Source: Palsa-892 sp035556215
GTDB lineage: Bacteria > Pseudomonadota > Alphaproteobacteria > Rhizobiales > Xanthobacteraceae
NCBI GenBank assembly: GCA_035556215.1
Contig: DATMFI010000026.1
Coordinates: forward strand, 62,001 to 126,000
Direction of reading: 5' to 3'
Length of the DNA: 64,000 bases
In this document: piece by piece, positions 53,274 through 62,213 of the stretch
Layout of the letters: each line of letters begins with the position of its first letter
How positions within the stretch are numbered: the stretch's first letter is position 1
Position numbers and translations under genes: made by a program
The notes under the pieces: generated by a model
Told to the model about the DNA's origin: nothing
The model's database searches: none
The model's input: the letters and a program-made list of their open reading frames with translations, nothing else

Positions 53274-53452
53274 AGGACGCCCTGTCCAATCATCTCTGTT
53301 TCGGGAAATGCATGGCTAATGATTTTGCCATGATCACAACAGGTTAGCTTATAAATTACATTATATATAAGTGTTATTTTATAATTTGACATTACAAAAA
53401 TGGGAGAATAGCAATATTACATAGATAATAGCGGCAACCAGCAGGTCAGTAC
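53274..53452. promoter_or_regulatory. AT-rich leader of the sulfite reductase operon
   Basis: The 179 bp before cysJ are strikingly A+T rich (many TATAAT-like and TTATA runs near 53350-53400) in an otherwise GC-rich window. They probably carry the cysJI promoter and a CysB-type or other activator site, but no consensus can be read with confidence. Confidence 0.45.
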
Positions 53453-55216
53453 ATGGGCTATTTCACCGTCCCGAAAGCGGCTCCCTTCAGCGAAGAGGAA
53501 ATCGAAGCGCTGAACCGCGTCGTCGGTCCGGCGAGCCCGGTGCAGCGGGCGTGGCTCGCGGGTTTTCTCGCGGGCGCCGAGGCGGCGCTGGGCAGCGCTC
53601 CGAGTTTGCAGCCCGAGCAGGCGGCGGCGCCGGTTGCCGCCGAGCCGCTGACAATTCTGTTCGCGACCGAATCCGGCAATTCCGAAAAGCTCGCCGCCGA
53701 CGCCGCGAAAAACGCGCGCAAGCTCGGCTTCAAGCCGAGCGTCATCGATTTCGCCGACCTTGAACTCTCATCGCTCACGAAAGCGAAAAATCTTCTGGTG
53801 ATCGCCGCGACCTGGGGCGAAGGCGAGCCGCCGGCGCGCGCGGTGCGCGCCTATAACGAGTTGATGAGCGATGCGGCGCCGAAACTCAGCGGCGTCAAAT
53901 TCGGCGTGCTGGCGCTTGGCGACTCGGCCTATGCGGATTTCTGCGGCGTCGGCAAAAAAATAGACGAGCGGCTCGAAGCGCTGGGCGGCAAGCGCGTCGC
54001 CGATCGTGTCGATTGCGATCTCGATTTTGCGAAACCGGCCGCCGAGTGGATCGAGCACTCGCTGAAAACACTTGCGCCGCCGGAAGCCGCGCGCGGCACG
54101 GTAATCGCGGTCGACTTCGCATCGCGCCAGCAACCGGCCGCCGATACTGGCCCGGTTGAGGCGGAAGTGCAGGAGTGGATCGATCTCAATTCGTCGCGCT
54201 CGGAAAAAGAAACCATCCATCTTGAGTTGGCCTTCGATGGCGCCGCACCCGCTTACAAGCCGGGCGACTCCCTCGAACTCTACCCCGAGAACGATCCGGA
54301 ATATGTCGATCAGCTGCTGAAGGCGGCGGGGCACGCATCCGATGACGCGCTGCGCGGCGAGTTTCTGAAATTGCGCGACGTGACGACGCTTTCGCTCAAG
54401 ACGTTCGAGAATTATGTCGCGTCGACCGGCCAGCAATATGCCAAGCAGCTCCTGGAATCCGGTGAAGCAAAGAAATGGCTCGAAGGCCGCCAGCTCATCG
54501 ATCTCGTCTCGGAATTTCCGATCGCGCTGTCGAGCGAGCAGTTGAAAAGTTTCACGCGCCCGCTTGCGCCGCGCGCCTATTCGATTGCGTCATCGCGCCG
54601 CGAGGTTGGCGACGAGGCGCATCTTCTGATTTCGACGGTGCGCTACCAAACGCACGGCCGGGAGCGTCTCGGGGTCGCGTCGGGCTTTGTCGGCGAGCGC
54701 CTGAAAAAAGGCGACCGCGTCCGCGTCAAGGTCAAGCCGAACAAGCATTTTGCGCTGCCGGCGTCGAACGACGCCGACATCATCATGGTCGGGCCGGGAA
54801 CGGGCGTCGCCCCGTTCCGCTCCTTCGTGCAGGAGCGCCGCGCGGGCGGGGCTGCCGGCAGGAACTGGCTGTTCTTTGGCGATCGCAGCTTCACCCATGA
54901 CTTTCTCTACCAGCTCGAGTGGCAGGATGCGCTCAAGCACGGCTCGCTTGCGCGTATGGATGTCGCATTCTCGCGCGACACGCCGGAAAAGCTCTACGTC
55001 CAGCACAAGATTTGGGAAAAGCGCCGCGATGTCGTCGATTGGCTCGAAAACGGCGCGCATTTCTATGTCTGCGGCGATGCCAAATCGATGGCCAAGGACG
55101 TGCGCTCGACGCTTGCCCGCGCTTATGCCGACGTGAAGAGCGTTTCGCCCGAGATCGCCGAGCAGGCGCTTGCAAAGCTCGAGCGCGAGCATCGCTATCA
55201 GCAGGACGTTTACTGA
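53453..55216 (+). CDS. cysJ: Sulfite reductase [NADPH] flavoprotein alpha-component
   Basis: A 587-residue diflavin reductase that passes NADPH electrons to CysI. Layout: a 65-residue N-terminal extension (PFSEEEIEALNRVVGPASPV), an FMN flavodoxin domain (ILFATESGNSEKLAADAAKN; IAATWGEGEPPARAV; LALGDSAYADFCG), an FAD domain (RAYSIASSRR) and the NADPH domain (GPGTGVAPFRSFVQERR; YVCGDAKSMAKDVRSTL). The final residues RYQQDVY are typical of CysJ. cysI starts 11 bp later. Confidence 0.95.
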   Translation: MGYFTVPKAAPFSEEEIEALNRVVGPASPVQRAWLAGFLAGAEAALGSAPSLQPEQAAAPVAAEPLTILFATESGNSEKLAADAAKNARKLGFKPSVIDFADLELSSLTKAKNLLVIAATWGEGEPPARAVRAYNELMSDAAPKLSGVKFGVLALGDSAYADFCGVGKKIDERLEALGGKRVADRVDCDLDFAKPAAEWIEHSLKTLAPPEAARGTVIAVDFASRQQPAADTGPVEAEVQEWIDLNSSRSEKETIHLELAFDGAAPAYKPGDSLELYPENDPEYVDQLLKAAGHASDDALRGEFLKLRDVTTLSLKTFENYVASTGQQYAKQLLESGEAKKWLEGRQLIDLVSEFPIALSSEQLKSFTRPLAPRAYSIASSRREVGDEAHLLISTVRYQTHGRERLGVASGFVGERLKKGDRVRVKVKPNKHFALPASNDADIIMVGPGTGVAPFRSFVQERRAGGAAGRNWLFFGDRSFTHDFLYQLEWQDALKHGSLARMDVAFSRDTPEKLYVQHKIWEKRRDVVDWLENGAHFYVCGDAKSMAKDVRSTLARAYADVKSVSPEIAEQALAKLEREHRYQQDVY

Positions 55217-55227
55217 AACATCTCGAC

Positions 55228-56943
55228 ATGACCAAAGAGCTTTCGCGTAACGAACACCTCAAGGAAGCCAGCAACTTCCTGCGCGGCACCATCAAGGATG
55301 GCCTCTCGCAGGAACTGACCGGCGCGATCAGCGAGGACGACCAGCAGCTCGTGAAGTTTCACGGCATGTATCTGCAGGACGACCGCGACCTTCGCGCCGA
55401 GCGCACGAAGAAAAAAATGGAGAAGGCGTTCGCCTTTATGGTGCGGCTGCGGATTCCGGGCGGCGAGCTTTCGCCCGCGCAATGGCTGAAGGTCGATGAG
55501 GTCGCGCGCCACTATGCCAATGGCTCGATGCGGCTCACGACGCGGCAGACCTTCCAGCTTCACGGCATCATCAAATCGAACGTGCGGACGACGCTGCAAT
55601 CGCTCGACAAGGTGCTTCTGGATACGATGGCGGCTTGCGGTGACGTCAATCGCAACGTGATTGCAGGCGTCAGCCCGCGCCAGACGCGCGCGCGCACGGA
55701 GGTGCTGCGGCTCGCGCGCGAGCTCTCCGATTATTTCAAGCCGCAGGGCGGCGCCTATCGCGAAATCTGGCTTGATGGCGAAAAGATCGCGAGCAACGAG
55801 CCGGTCGATCCGCCGAACGAGCCGATTTACGGCGCGCGCTACATGCCGCGCAAATTCAAGATCGCCATCGCGCTGCCGCCCGAAAACGACATCGATGTTT
55901 TTGCGCATGACCTTGGCTTCATCGCGATCGGTGACGGCAACGGCACGATCGCCGGCTACAACATCACGGTCGGCGGCGGCATGGGCATGACGCATGGCGA
56001 GCCCGACACCTATCCGCGCACCGCCGACGTGCTCGGTTATTGCGAGGCGGCGGATGTCGTGCGCGTTGCCGAGGCCATCCTCACGATCCAGCGCGACTGG
56101 GGCGACCGTTCGAACCGCAAACATGCACGCATGAAATACACCGTCGAGGATCGCGGGCTGGACACGATCCGCACGGAGACCGAAAAACGCAGCGGCGTGA
56201 AGCTGGGCCCGCCGAAATTCTATCACTTCGATTCGACCGGCGACCGCATCGGTTGGGTCGAGGGCGAGGACGGCAGCCATCATCTCACGCTGTTCATCGA
56301 GAACGGCCGGGTGAAGGATTTTCCCGAAAAGCAACTGATGACGGGGCTGCGTGAGATCGCCAAGATTCACAAGGGCGAGTTCCGCTGCACGACCAATCAG
56401 AACGTCGTCATCGCCAATGTGCCGGCGGAGGAACGTCCTGCGATCGAGGAACTGGTGGCCCAATATGGCCTTGCTGCGAACCTTTCGGGTCTGCGCCGCA
56501 ACTCGATGGCTTGCGTTGCGCTGCCGACCTGCGGTCTCGCGCTCGCCGAGAGCGAGCGTTATCTGCCCGCGCTGATCGCGGCGCTTGATGAAAAGCTCGC
56601 GCTGCATGGCCTGTCGGACGAGGATATCGTCATCCGCATGACCGGCTGCCCGAACGGCTGCGCGCGGCCTTATCTCGCCGAGATCGGCCTCGTCGGTAAA
56701 GGGCCGGGGCGTTACAATCTTTATCTTGCCGCGGCGTTTGACGGCTCGCGCATGTCCAAGCTCTATGCCGAGGATCTCGAGCACGACCAGATTGTAGCGA
56801 CGCTCGAGCCGCTATTCTCGGCCTACGCCAAGGGCCGGCGGGAGAAAGAGCACTTCAGCGACTTCCTCATCCGTACCGGAGTCGTGGCGCCGACCACGAA
56901 CGGCCGCGATTTCCACGCGAATACCGGGCCGAAGGCCGCCTGA
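55228..56943 (+). CDS. cysI: Sulfite reductase hemoprotein beta-component
   Basis: A 571-residue siroheme/4Fe-4S enzyme that reduces sulfite to sulfide. Motifs: RLTTRQTFQLHGIIKSNVRT, the cluster-binding cysteines in ACVALPTCGLALAESER and TGCPNGCARPYLAEIG. The N-terminal MTKELSRNEHLKEASNFLRG fits the family start at 55228; longer open frames upstream run inside cysJ. It completes assimilatory sulfite reduction with cysJ. Confidence 0.96.
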   Translation: MTKELSRNEHLKEASNFLRGTIKDGLSQELTGAISEDDQQLVKFHGMYLQDDRDLRAERTKKKMEKAFAFMVRLRIPGGELSPAQWLKVDEVARHYANGSMRLTTRQTFQLHGIIKSNVRTTLQSLDKVLLDTMAACGDVNRNVIAGVSPRQTRARTEVLRLARELSDYFKPQGGAYREIWLDGEKIASNEPVDPPNEPIYGARYMPRKFKIAIALPPENDIDVFAHDLGFIAIGDGNGTIAGYNITVGGGMGMTHGEPDTYPRTADVLGYCEAADVVRVAEAILTIQRDWGDRSNRKHARMKYTVEDRGLDTIRTETEKRSGVKLGPPKFYHFDSTGDRIGWVEGEDGSHHLTLFIENGRVKDFPEKQLMTGLREIAKIHKGEFRCTTNQNVVIANVPAEERPAIEELVAQYGLAANLSGLRRNSMACVALPTCGLALAESERYLPALIAALDEKLALHGLSDEDIVIRMTGCPNGCARPYLAEIGLVGKGPGRYNLYLAAAFDGSRMSKLYAEDLEHDQIVATLEPLFSAYAKGRREKEHFSDFLIRTGVVAPTTNGRDFHANTGPKAA

Positions 56944-56987
56944 TCCCTCGAATTGCCTGCCGCGCGCGGTTTGGTTAGACGGTCATT

Positions 56988-57767
56988 ATGACCGCGATTA
57001 CACTCATCACGGGCGCATCGGGCGGCATCGGCGAGGAACTTGCCTATTGCGCGGCGAGGGCCGGGCGCAGCCTCGTACTAGTCGCGCGCTCTGGGCCGGA
57101 GCTTGCGCGCGTCGCCGACAGGATCAAGGCGGCCGGTCATGCGCGGCCGGACATTTTCCCGCTCGATCTCACGGAAGCCGATGCTTGCCAGAGGCTTGCC
57201 GATTTTCTCAAAACGAAATCGCTGACCGTGTCCGAACTCGTGAACAATGCGGGATGGGGGCCGATCGGCCAGGTCGCGCTCATCGATCGCAACGATCAGC
57301 TCAACACGATCGACCTCAATATCCGCGCGCTCACCGATCTCACCATCCGTTTCCTGCCGGAGATCATCGCGGCGGGCGGCGGCGTTTTGAATGTCGCCTC
57401 GACCGCGGCGTTTCAACCGGGGCCATTCATGGCGATCTACTACGCCTCGAAATCCTATGTGCTCTCGTTTTCTGAAGCGCTCTCTTACGAATTACGCGGG
57501 CGGGTGCGGGTCACGGCGCTCTGTCCCGGGCCTGTGCTGACCGGGTTTCAGAAGCGCTCGAACATGGGCAAGACGCGGATCTCGCAACTGCCGGCGATGC
57601 TGCCGGGGCCGGTTGCGGAAGCGGGCTGGCGCGGCTTCGAGCGCGGCAAGCGCGTGGTGATTCCCGGCCTAATGAACAAGTTCACGGCGTTCTTCGCCCC
57701 CCGCGTGCCGCGCAAGCCTGTATTGGCCATTGCGGGCTACCTCACGAGCCATCGCCGCGATACATAA
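56988..57767 (+). CDS. Short-chain dehydrogenase/reductase
   Basis: A 259-residue SDR: cofactor motif TGASGGIGEELAY, NNAGWGP, and catalytic Ser-Tyr-Lys in NVASTAAFQPGPFMAIYYAS and SKSY. It belongs to the DltE/YqjQ-like classical group. Substrate unknown. It follows cysI by 44 bp on the same strand and is followed by a glutamine amidotransferase 9 bp later. Confidence 0.85.
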   Translation: MTAITLITGASGGIGEELAYCAARAGRSLVLVARSGPELARVADRIKAAGHARPDIFPLDLTEADACQRLADFLKTKSLTVSELVNNAGWGPIGQVALIDRNDQLNTIDLNIRALTDLTIRFLPEIIAAGGGVLNVASTAAFQPGPFMAIYYASKSYVLSFSEALSYELRGRVRVTALCPGPVLTGFQKRSNMGKTRISQLPAMLPGPVAEAGWRGFERGKRVVIPGLMNKFTAFFAPRVPRKPVLAIAGYLTSHRRDT

Positions 57768-57776
57768 GGCGCCGCA

Positions 57777-58550
57777 ATGCGTAAGCGCCCGATTCTGGTC
57801 GTCCTGCATCAGGAACATTCCTCGCCCGGCCGTATCGGCCGGATGCTGATCGAGCGTGGTTACACACTCGATGCGCGGCGGCCGCGTTTCGGCGATCCGT
57901 TGCCTGAGACGATGGCGGAGCATCAGGGCGCGATCATTTTCGGCGGGCCGATGAGCGCCAACGACGAAGACGATTACGTGCGCAAGGAAATCGAGTGGAC
58001 GAAAGTGCCGCTCAGGGAAGGCAAACCGTTTTTCGGCATTTGCCTCGGTGCGCAGGTGCTGGCGCGGCAACTCGGCGGCAAGGTCGGCTTTCACCCCGAA
58101 GGCAAGGTCGAGGTGGGCTATTACCCGATGCGCGCGACCGAAGCCGGCAACAAGCTCTGTGCCTGGCCCGATCATGTTTACGAGTGGCACCGCGAGGGCT
58201 TCAGCCTGCCCGCAGACGCGACATTGCTTGCCGAAGGCGATTGCTTCCCCAATCAGGCGTTTCAATATGGCCGCGCGGCTTTCGGCTTCCAGTTTCATCC
58301 GGAGCTGACGCATCACATGATGTGCCGGTGGACGGTGCGCGGCGCGCCGCGCCTTGAAATGCCGAACGCCAAGCCGCGTCACGAGCATTTCGACGACCGG
58401 CTGGTGCACGACTGCAAGACGCAGGCCTGGCTCAAGCAGTTTCTCGATCTGTGGCTTGCGCTCGGCGACGACATGCCCGCCGGCAAAAAGGCGAGCCTCG
58501 ATTTGCAAAATGCAAATCGCGTTGCGGATTGCAAAGCGGGCGGCAAGTAA
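57777..58550 (+). CDS. Class I glutamine amidotransferase domain protein
   Basis: A 257-residue stand-alone GATase: nucleophile Cys in FFGICLGAQVLARQLGG and the catalytic His-x-Glu in FGFQFHPELTHHM. It lacks a synthase domain, as in YfeJ/GuaA-like amidotransferases of unknown role. A strong terminator lies 145 bp downstream. Confidence 0.85.
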   Translation: MRKRPILVVLHQEHSSPGRIGRMLIERGYTLDARRPRFGDPLPETMAEHQGAIIFGGPMSANDEDDYVRKEIEWTKVPLREGKPFFGICLGAQVLARQLGGKVGFHPEGKVEVGYYPMRATEAGNKLCAWPDHVYEWHREGFSLPADATLLAEGDCFPNQAFQYGRAAFGFQFHPELTHHMMCRWTVRGAPRLEMPNAKPRHEHFDDRLVHDCKTQAWLKQFLDLWLALGDDMPAGKKASLDLQNANRVADCKAGGK

Positions 58551-58694
58551 GTTCGGCCGCGGCTCCTTCATTTCGTGGTTAAGAAATCCTTACAGCCGAG
58601 ATGTCGTGGCGCGGCCGCGCGGCGCGGTTGGCAAACGCTTTGCAAATGACCTGGCATGCCGGCATCAGGTGGTGCGTAGCCGGCAATCATTCGA

Positions 58695-58743
58695 CGGGAG
58701 GCGGCCGATATAGACCCCATCGGCCGCCTCCCGTTCGTTTTTG
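58695..58743 (+). terminator. Rho-independent terminator
   Basis: A perfect 15-bp stem (58695-58709 with 58719-58733) over a 9-base loop is followed by TTCGTTTTT. It should end transcription of the SDR/glutamine amidotransferase unit. Confidence 0.88.
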
Positions 58744-58901
58744 CGGCCTCGAAATTTTTGCAGCAGAGAGACTATAATCCTGAAGCGGCCGAAGTTGCTT
58801 CGGGCTCAAGACCGCCGGCTGCGAGCGCTTCCCGCTCGATCTCCGATCCAAATTGCCCGGTGGCAGCGAAATAGGGCCAATGCGCCGAGTCGCATGCCGG
58901 A

Positions 58902-58930
58902 CTGACTCCCGTTTGCGGCCGGTGTATAAT
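58902..58930 (+). promoter_or_regulatory. Candidate sigma70 promoter of the zinc-ribbon gene
   Basis: CTGACT (58902-58907) and a perfect TATAAT (58925-58930) are spaced 17 bp and lie just before the ATG at 58957. The leader would be about 20 nt. Such a consensus -10 is rare in this GC-rich window. Confidence 0.6.
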
Positions 58931-58956
58931 AACGCCTCTTCGGATGAGTACGGGTC

Positions 58957-59175
58957 ATGCCGTTCGGCGCTCGTTCGTTGTCGAAGGCAGTCGCGAAATA
59001 TGTGTTACGCGATGATGAGCCGTATTGCGTTATATGCGGGCGCAGGATGTCGGTGACCGAAATCGAACCGCTCCTGACCGCGCGGGTCGATGTTGTCACA
59101 TTCACCTGCAAGGATTGCGCGGGCGAAGAAAAACGCGTGCGCCGCCGCCCGGCGCCAAATGGCGCGCGGCGTTAA
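58957..59175 (+). CDS. Small zinc-ribbon-like hypothetical protein
   Basis: A 72-residue protein with two CXXC pairs, in PYCVICGRRM and FTCKDCAGEE, placed as in zinc ribbons; the tail is Arg rich. It has its own near-consensus promoter and stands alone beside tRNA-Ala. Function unknown; nucleic-acid or protein binding is the likely class. Confidence 0.7.
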   Translation: MPFGARSLSKAVAKYVLRDDEPYCVICGRRMSVTEIEPLLTARVDVVTFTCKDCAGEEKRVRRRPAPNGARR

Positions 59176-59205
59176 ACGAGCAGTTTCAGAACGATGCGGA
59201 AATGC

Positions 59206-59281
<76 letters not shown>

Positions 59282-59390
59282 GGACCAGTGGGGCGCCATC
59301 TACGCCGTGCACCCGAGGGGTGTCAAGCATTCGGGCTTTAACTTCTCGCCGCCTGCGGCTATGCATGGCCCGGATTTTCGGGAGCACGGC

Positions 59391-59672
59391 ATGGAAAACC
59401 CTTTCTTGTGGCTCATTCATACCCTCATCACCCTTTATATCTGGGTCCTGATCGGAGCGGCGGTGTTGTCGTGGCTCGTCGCCTTCAATGTCGTGAATCC
59501 GTACAACCCGGTGGTTCGCACCATCGGTGAGACACTGCACCGGCTGACGGAACCGCTGCTGAGGCCGATCCGCAACGTGCTGCCGAATCTCGGCGGCATC
59601 GACATCTCGCCGGTGATTCTGATTCTCGGTCTTCTGTTCCTCGAGCGGATCCTGTTCTGGCTGTTCGTCTAG
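59391..59672 (+). CDS. YggT family membrane protein
   Basis: A 93-residue protein of two membrane helices (LWLIHTLITLYIWVLIGAAV and ISPVILILGLLFLERILFWL) around VRTIGETLHRLTEPLLRPIR and NVLPNLGGID, the YggT signature. YggT proteins go with YggU and cell-division or osmotic genes in many bacteria. ATG at 59391 with GGAG. Confidence 0.88.
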   Translation: MENPFLWLIHTLITLYIWVLIGAAVLSWLVAFNVVNPYNPVVRTIGETLHRLTEPLLRPIRNVLPNLGGIDISPVILILGLLFLERILFWLFV

Positions 59673-59697
59673 AGCGTTTCCGGGCGAGCGGTTCAGC

Positions 59698-60045
59698 ATG
59701 AGCGCTTCGTCCGCTCGGCCGTGGCAGGCCGCGGCCGGCGGCTTGACGCTCACGGTGCGCGCGACGCCGAAGGGCGGGCGCGACGCGATCGACGGCATCG
59801 AACATCTCGCTGACGGCCAGATCGTTCTCAAAATCCGTGTGCGTGCGGCGCCCGCGGACGGCGAGGCCAACACCGCGCTGGCCGCCGTGATCGCGAAAAG
59901 CATCGGAATTGCGCGCTCATCGATAACTCTTGTGCGGGGGGCCTCAAGCAGAATAAAAGTCTTCCGGCTTGCAGGCGATCCGGGGACGCTCGCGGCCGCT
60001 CTCGAGCTCGTCGCTCGGGGCGACCATCACAGCAAAAACGGATAG
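59698..60045 (+). CDS. DUF167/YggU family protein
   Basis: A 115-residue YggU-type protein: LTLTVRATPKGGRDAIDGIE, KIRVRAAPADGEANTALAAV and VRGASSRIKVFRLAGD. Function not known; always near yggT. It lies 6 bp upstream of folD. Confidence 0.88.
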   Translation: MSASSARPWQAAAGGLTLTVRATPKGGRDAIDGIEHLADGQIVLKIRVRAAPADGEANTALAAVIAKSIGIARSSITLVRGASSRIKVFRLAGDPGTLAAALELVARGDHHSKNG

Positions 60046-60051
60046 CAGGGG

Positions 60052-60957
60052 ATGACTGCAAAGATCATCGACGGCAAGGCCATCGCGCAGGCATTGCGCG
60101 GCAAGGTAAAAGTAGAAGTCGAGGCACTCGAGAAAAAGTTGGGGCGTAAGCTTGGGCTCGCTGTAGTCCTCGTCGGCAACAATCCGGCCAGCGAAGTCTA
60201 TGTGCGGAACAAGACGCGCGCGAGCCAGGAAGTCGGCATTCAGCCGCGCGACTACAAGCGCGAGGCGTCGACGAGCGAAGCGGAGCTGCTCGGACTGATC
60301 GCCCAGCTCAATGCCGACGATATGGTCGACGGCATTCTCGTGCAGCTGCCGCTGCCCGATCACATCGACGCGACGCGCGTTCTGAACGCCATCGATCCGG
60401 CGAAGGACGTCGACGGCTTTCATCCGACCAATGCGGGATATCTTGCGACCGGCCTGCCGGCGATCGCGCCGGGAACGCCGAGCGGCTGCGTGATCCTCGC
60501 CAAGAGCGTGCATCTCTCGCTCTCGGGCATGGAAGCAGTGATCGTCGGTCGTTCGAACATCGTCGGCCGGCCGCTCGCGCAGCTTCTTCTCTACGAGAAC
60601 GCGACGGTGACGATCGCTCATTCCAGGACCAAGGATCTCCCGGCGGTTTGCCGGCGGGCGGATCTTCTGTTCGTCGCGATCGGCAAGCCTGAATTCGTCA
60701 GAAAGGACTGGATCAAGCCGGGTGCAACGGTGATCGATGTCGGCATCAACCGCATCGAGGCCGGCGGAAAATCGAAGATCGTTGGCGACGTCGCCTTCGA
60801 AGAAGCGAAGGAAGTGGCGGGCGCCATCACGCCGGTGCCGGGCGGTGTCGGGCCGATGACGATCGCATGCCTGCTTTCCAACACGCTTTATGCCGCGGCG
60901 ACGCGGGGGCGGATCAGGCCCTCGCTCATGCACCGCTTCAATAGCGAGGAGACTTGA
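60052..60957 (+). CDS. folD: Bifunctional methylenetetrahydrofolate dehydrogenase/cyclohydrolase
   Basis: A 301-residue enzyme interconverting methylene-, methenyl- and formyl-tetrahydrofolate. Motifs: NKTRASQEVGIQPRDY, DGILVQLPLPDHID, the NADP fold VIVGRSNIVGRPLAQLLLYE and GVGPMTIACLLSNT at the end. The last codons overlap the next gene (TGATG). Confidence 0.96.
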   Translation: MTAKIIDGKAIAQALRGKVKVEVEALEKKLGRKLGLAVVLVGNNPASEVYVRNKTRASQEVGIQPRDYKREASTSEAELLGLIAQLNADDMVDGILVQLPLPDHIDATRVLNAIDPAKDVDGFHPTNAGYLATGLPAIAPGTPSGCVILAKSVHLSLSGMEAVIVGRSNIVGRPLAQLLLYENATVTIAHSRTKDLPAVCRRADLLFVAIGKPEFVRKDWIKPGATVIDVGINRIEAGGKSKIVGDVAFEEAKEVAGAITPVPGGVGPMTIACLLSNTLYAAATRGRIRPSLMHRFNSEET

Positions 60958-61556
60958 TGCGAACGCTCGCCAAGCGAGGGCTTTTCATCGCTCTGTTCGT
61001 GACGGGCGCCGTTCTCGCGGCGCCCGTTGGCGTTTTTGCCGCTGAGAGCAGCTACACCGATTTCGACCTCAACAAATGCCGGCACATTCCCGGCAAGGAA
61101 GCTGAGGATTACGGCGAGTGGCATTGCAAGGGCTTGCAAGGCATCGCCGTTTACATGAGCGCGGGCGATCAGCGCATCTATGTGAGCTACGGCAAGAACG
61201 CGAAAGACGAGCTGGCCGCTTCGCAAACGCTCGCGTCGTTCAACGGCGAAGGCGGCAGGATCGAGTGGCGGCTGGAAAAAGGCAAGCCGTTCGCGGCGAT
61301 CATGCGCTGGAGCACGACCGTTACGAGCGACAAGGGCGAGCCGGTGCGCGGCTCGGTGCTGGTGGTGACGCGGCTTGGCGCGGGCGGCGTCTGTCATGTC
61401 GGTTATGTCGATGGCGTCGCCAACAAGAACGCGAATGAGCTTGCGCGCAAGATCGCGGACGAGCACGCGCGCAAGTTCGTGTGCGGCAAGGACAAGCCGA
61501 TCGTGCTCGGCGAGCAGGGGCCGGGCTTCAGCGGGCCTTATGATTCAGGAAAATAA
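60957..61556 (+). CDS. Secreted hypothetical protein
   Basis: A 199-residue protein with a signal peptide (RTLAKRGLFIALFVTGAVLA, cleavage after VFA). Four cysteines remain in the mature part (NKCRHIPGK, WHCKGLQG, GVCHVGYV, KFVCGKD), so two disulfides are possible in the periplasm. It is coupled to folD (TGATG) with GAGGAG as ribosome binding site. Family not recognised. Confidence 0.75.
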   Translation: MRTLAKRGLFIALFVTGAVLAAPVGVFAAESSYTDFDLNKCRHIPGKEAEDYGEWHCKGLQGIAVYMSAGDQRIYVSYGKNAKDELAASQTLASFNGEGGRIEWRLEKGKPFAAIMRWSTTVTSDKGEPVRGSVLVVTRLGAGGVCHVGYVDGVANKNANELARKIADEHARKFVCGKDKPIVLGEQGPGFSGPYDSGK

Positions 61557-61608
61557 TTTTCGGCTTAAATAGTTTTCGACTTAATTTTTCGACTTAATTT
61601 TCGACCTG
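61555..61608. repeat. Degenerate 13-16 bp tandem repeats after the secreted protein gene
   Basis: Four A/T-rich units built on TTTTCGACTTAA lie between the convergent secreted-protein and GNAT genes. Each unit carries a TAA, so stops occur in several frames. Confidence 0.65.
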
Positions 61609-61618
61609 GAGCGGCTGC

Positions 61619-62128
61619 TTACCGCGTCCAGGCGAAGGCGAGCTTGTCGAGCACCTTCGAGCCGAAGCGTTCGGTCGAACGCGCGATGGTGCGGCCGCCG
61701 AGCGCACGATAGAAGGCGACGGCGGGCTCGTTATCGGAGAGCACCCAGACAACCATGTTGGTCTGGCCCGATTGTGCGAGATCGCGCTTGGCGGCGGTGA
61801 ACAGGCGGCGGCCAAAACCGAGGCCCTGATATTCGGGCTTCAGATACAGCTCATAGACTTCGCCGGCGTAGGGCAGGCTCTTTGCGCGGTTCTTGCCGAA
61901 ATTGGTGTAGCCCGCGACCTCGTCACCGAACATCAGAAGCGAAATACGCGAACCGCGGCGGATGGCCGTCTCCCACCACGACGGGCCACGGCGGGTAACG
62001 AGTTTCTCGAGTTCCGGCCCCGGAATCAGGCCCTGATAGGCGGTCCGCCAGGACTCGTCATGCACCTCGGCGAGCGAAATGGCGTCGTCGGGACGGGCAG
62101 GCCGGGTTTCGATCAGGACCGTACTCAT
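61619..62128 (-). CDS. GNAT family N-acetyltransferase
   Basis: A 169-residue acetyltransferase: TRPARPDDAISLAEVHDESW, GEVYELYLKPEYQGLGFGRR with the acetyl-CoA loop (QGLGFGRRL), and SDNEPAVAFYRALGG. Substrate unknown. ATG at 62128 is the better start; 62164 is an alternative. Confidence 0.85.
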   Translation of the reverse strand: MSTVLIETRPARPDDAISLAEVHDESWRTAYQGLIPGPELEKLVTRRGPSWWETAIRRGSRISLLMFGDEVAGYTNFGKNRAKSLPYAGEVYELYLKPEYQGLGFGRRLFTAAKRDLAQSGQTNMVVWVLSDNEPAVAFYRALGGRTIARSTERFGSKVLDKLAFAWTR

Positions 62129-62213
62129 GGCCCCAATCGAAACAAAACGGCGCAGGTGCTTCAAGCGTTTCGTTAACGAACGGTTAATTCCGGCCGGGGG
62201 TGAGGTTTTGGGG

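Larger units (their letters stand above)
58551..58956. other. Intergenic region with terminator and a candidate promoter
   Basis: This 406-bp gap holds no supported gene. It carries a 15-bp hairpin with U tract (58695-58743) and a sigma70-like promoter for the small zinc-ribbon gene (58902-58930). The rest is featureless to me. Confidence 0.7.
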
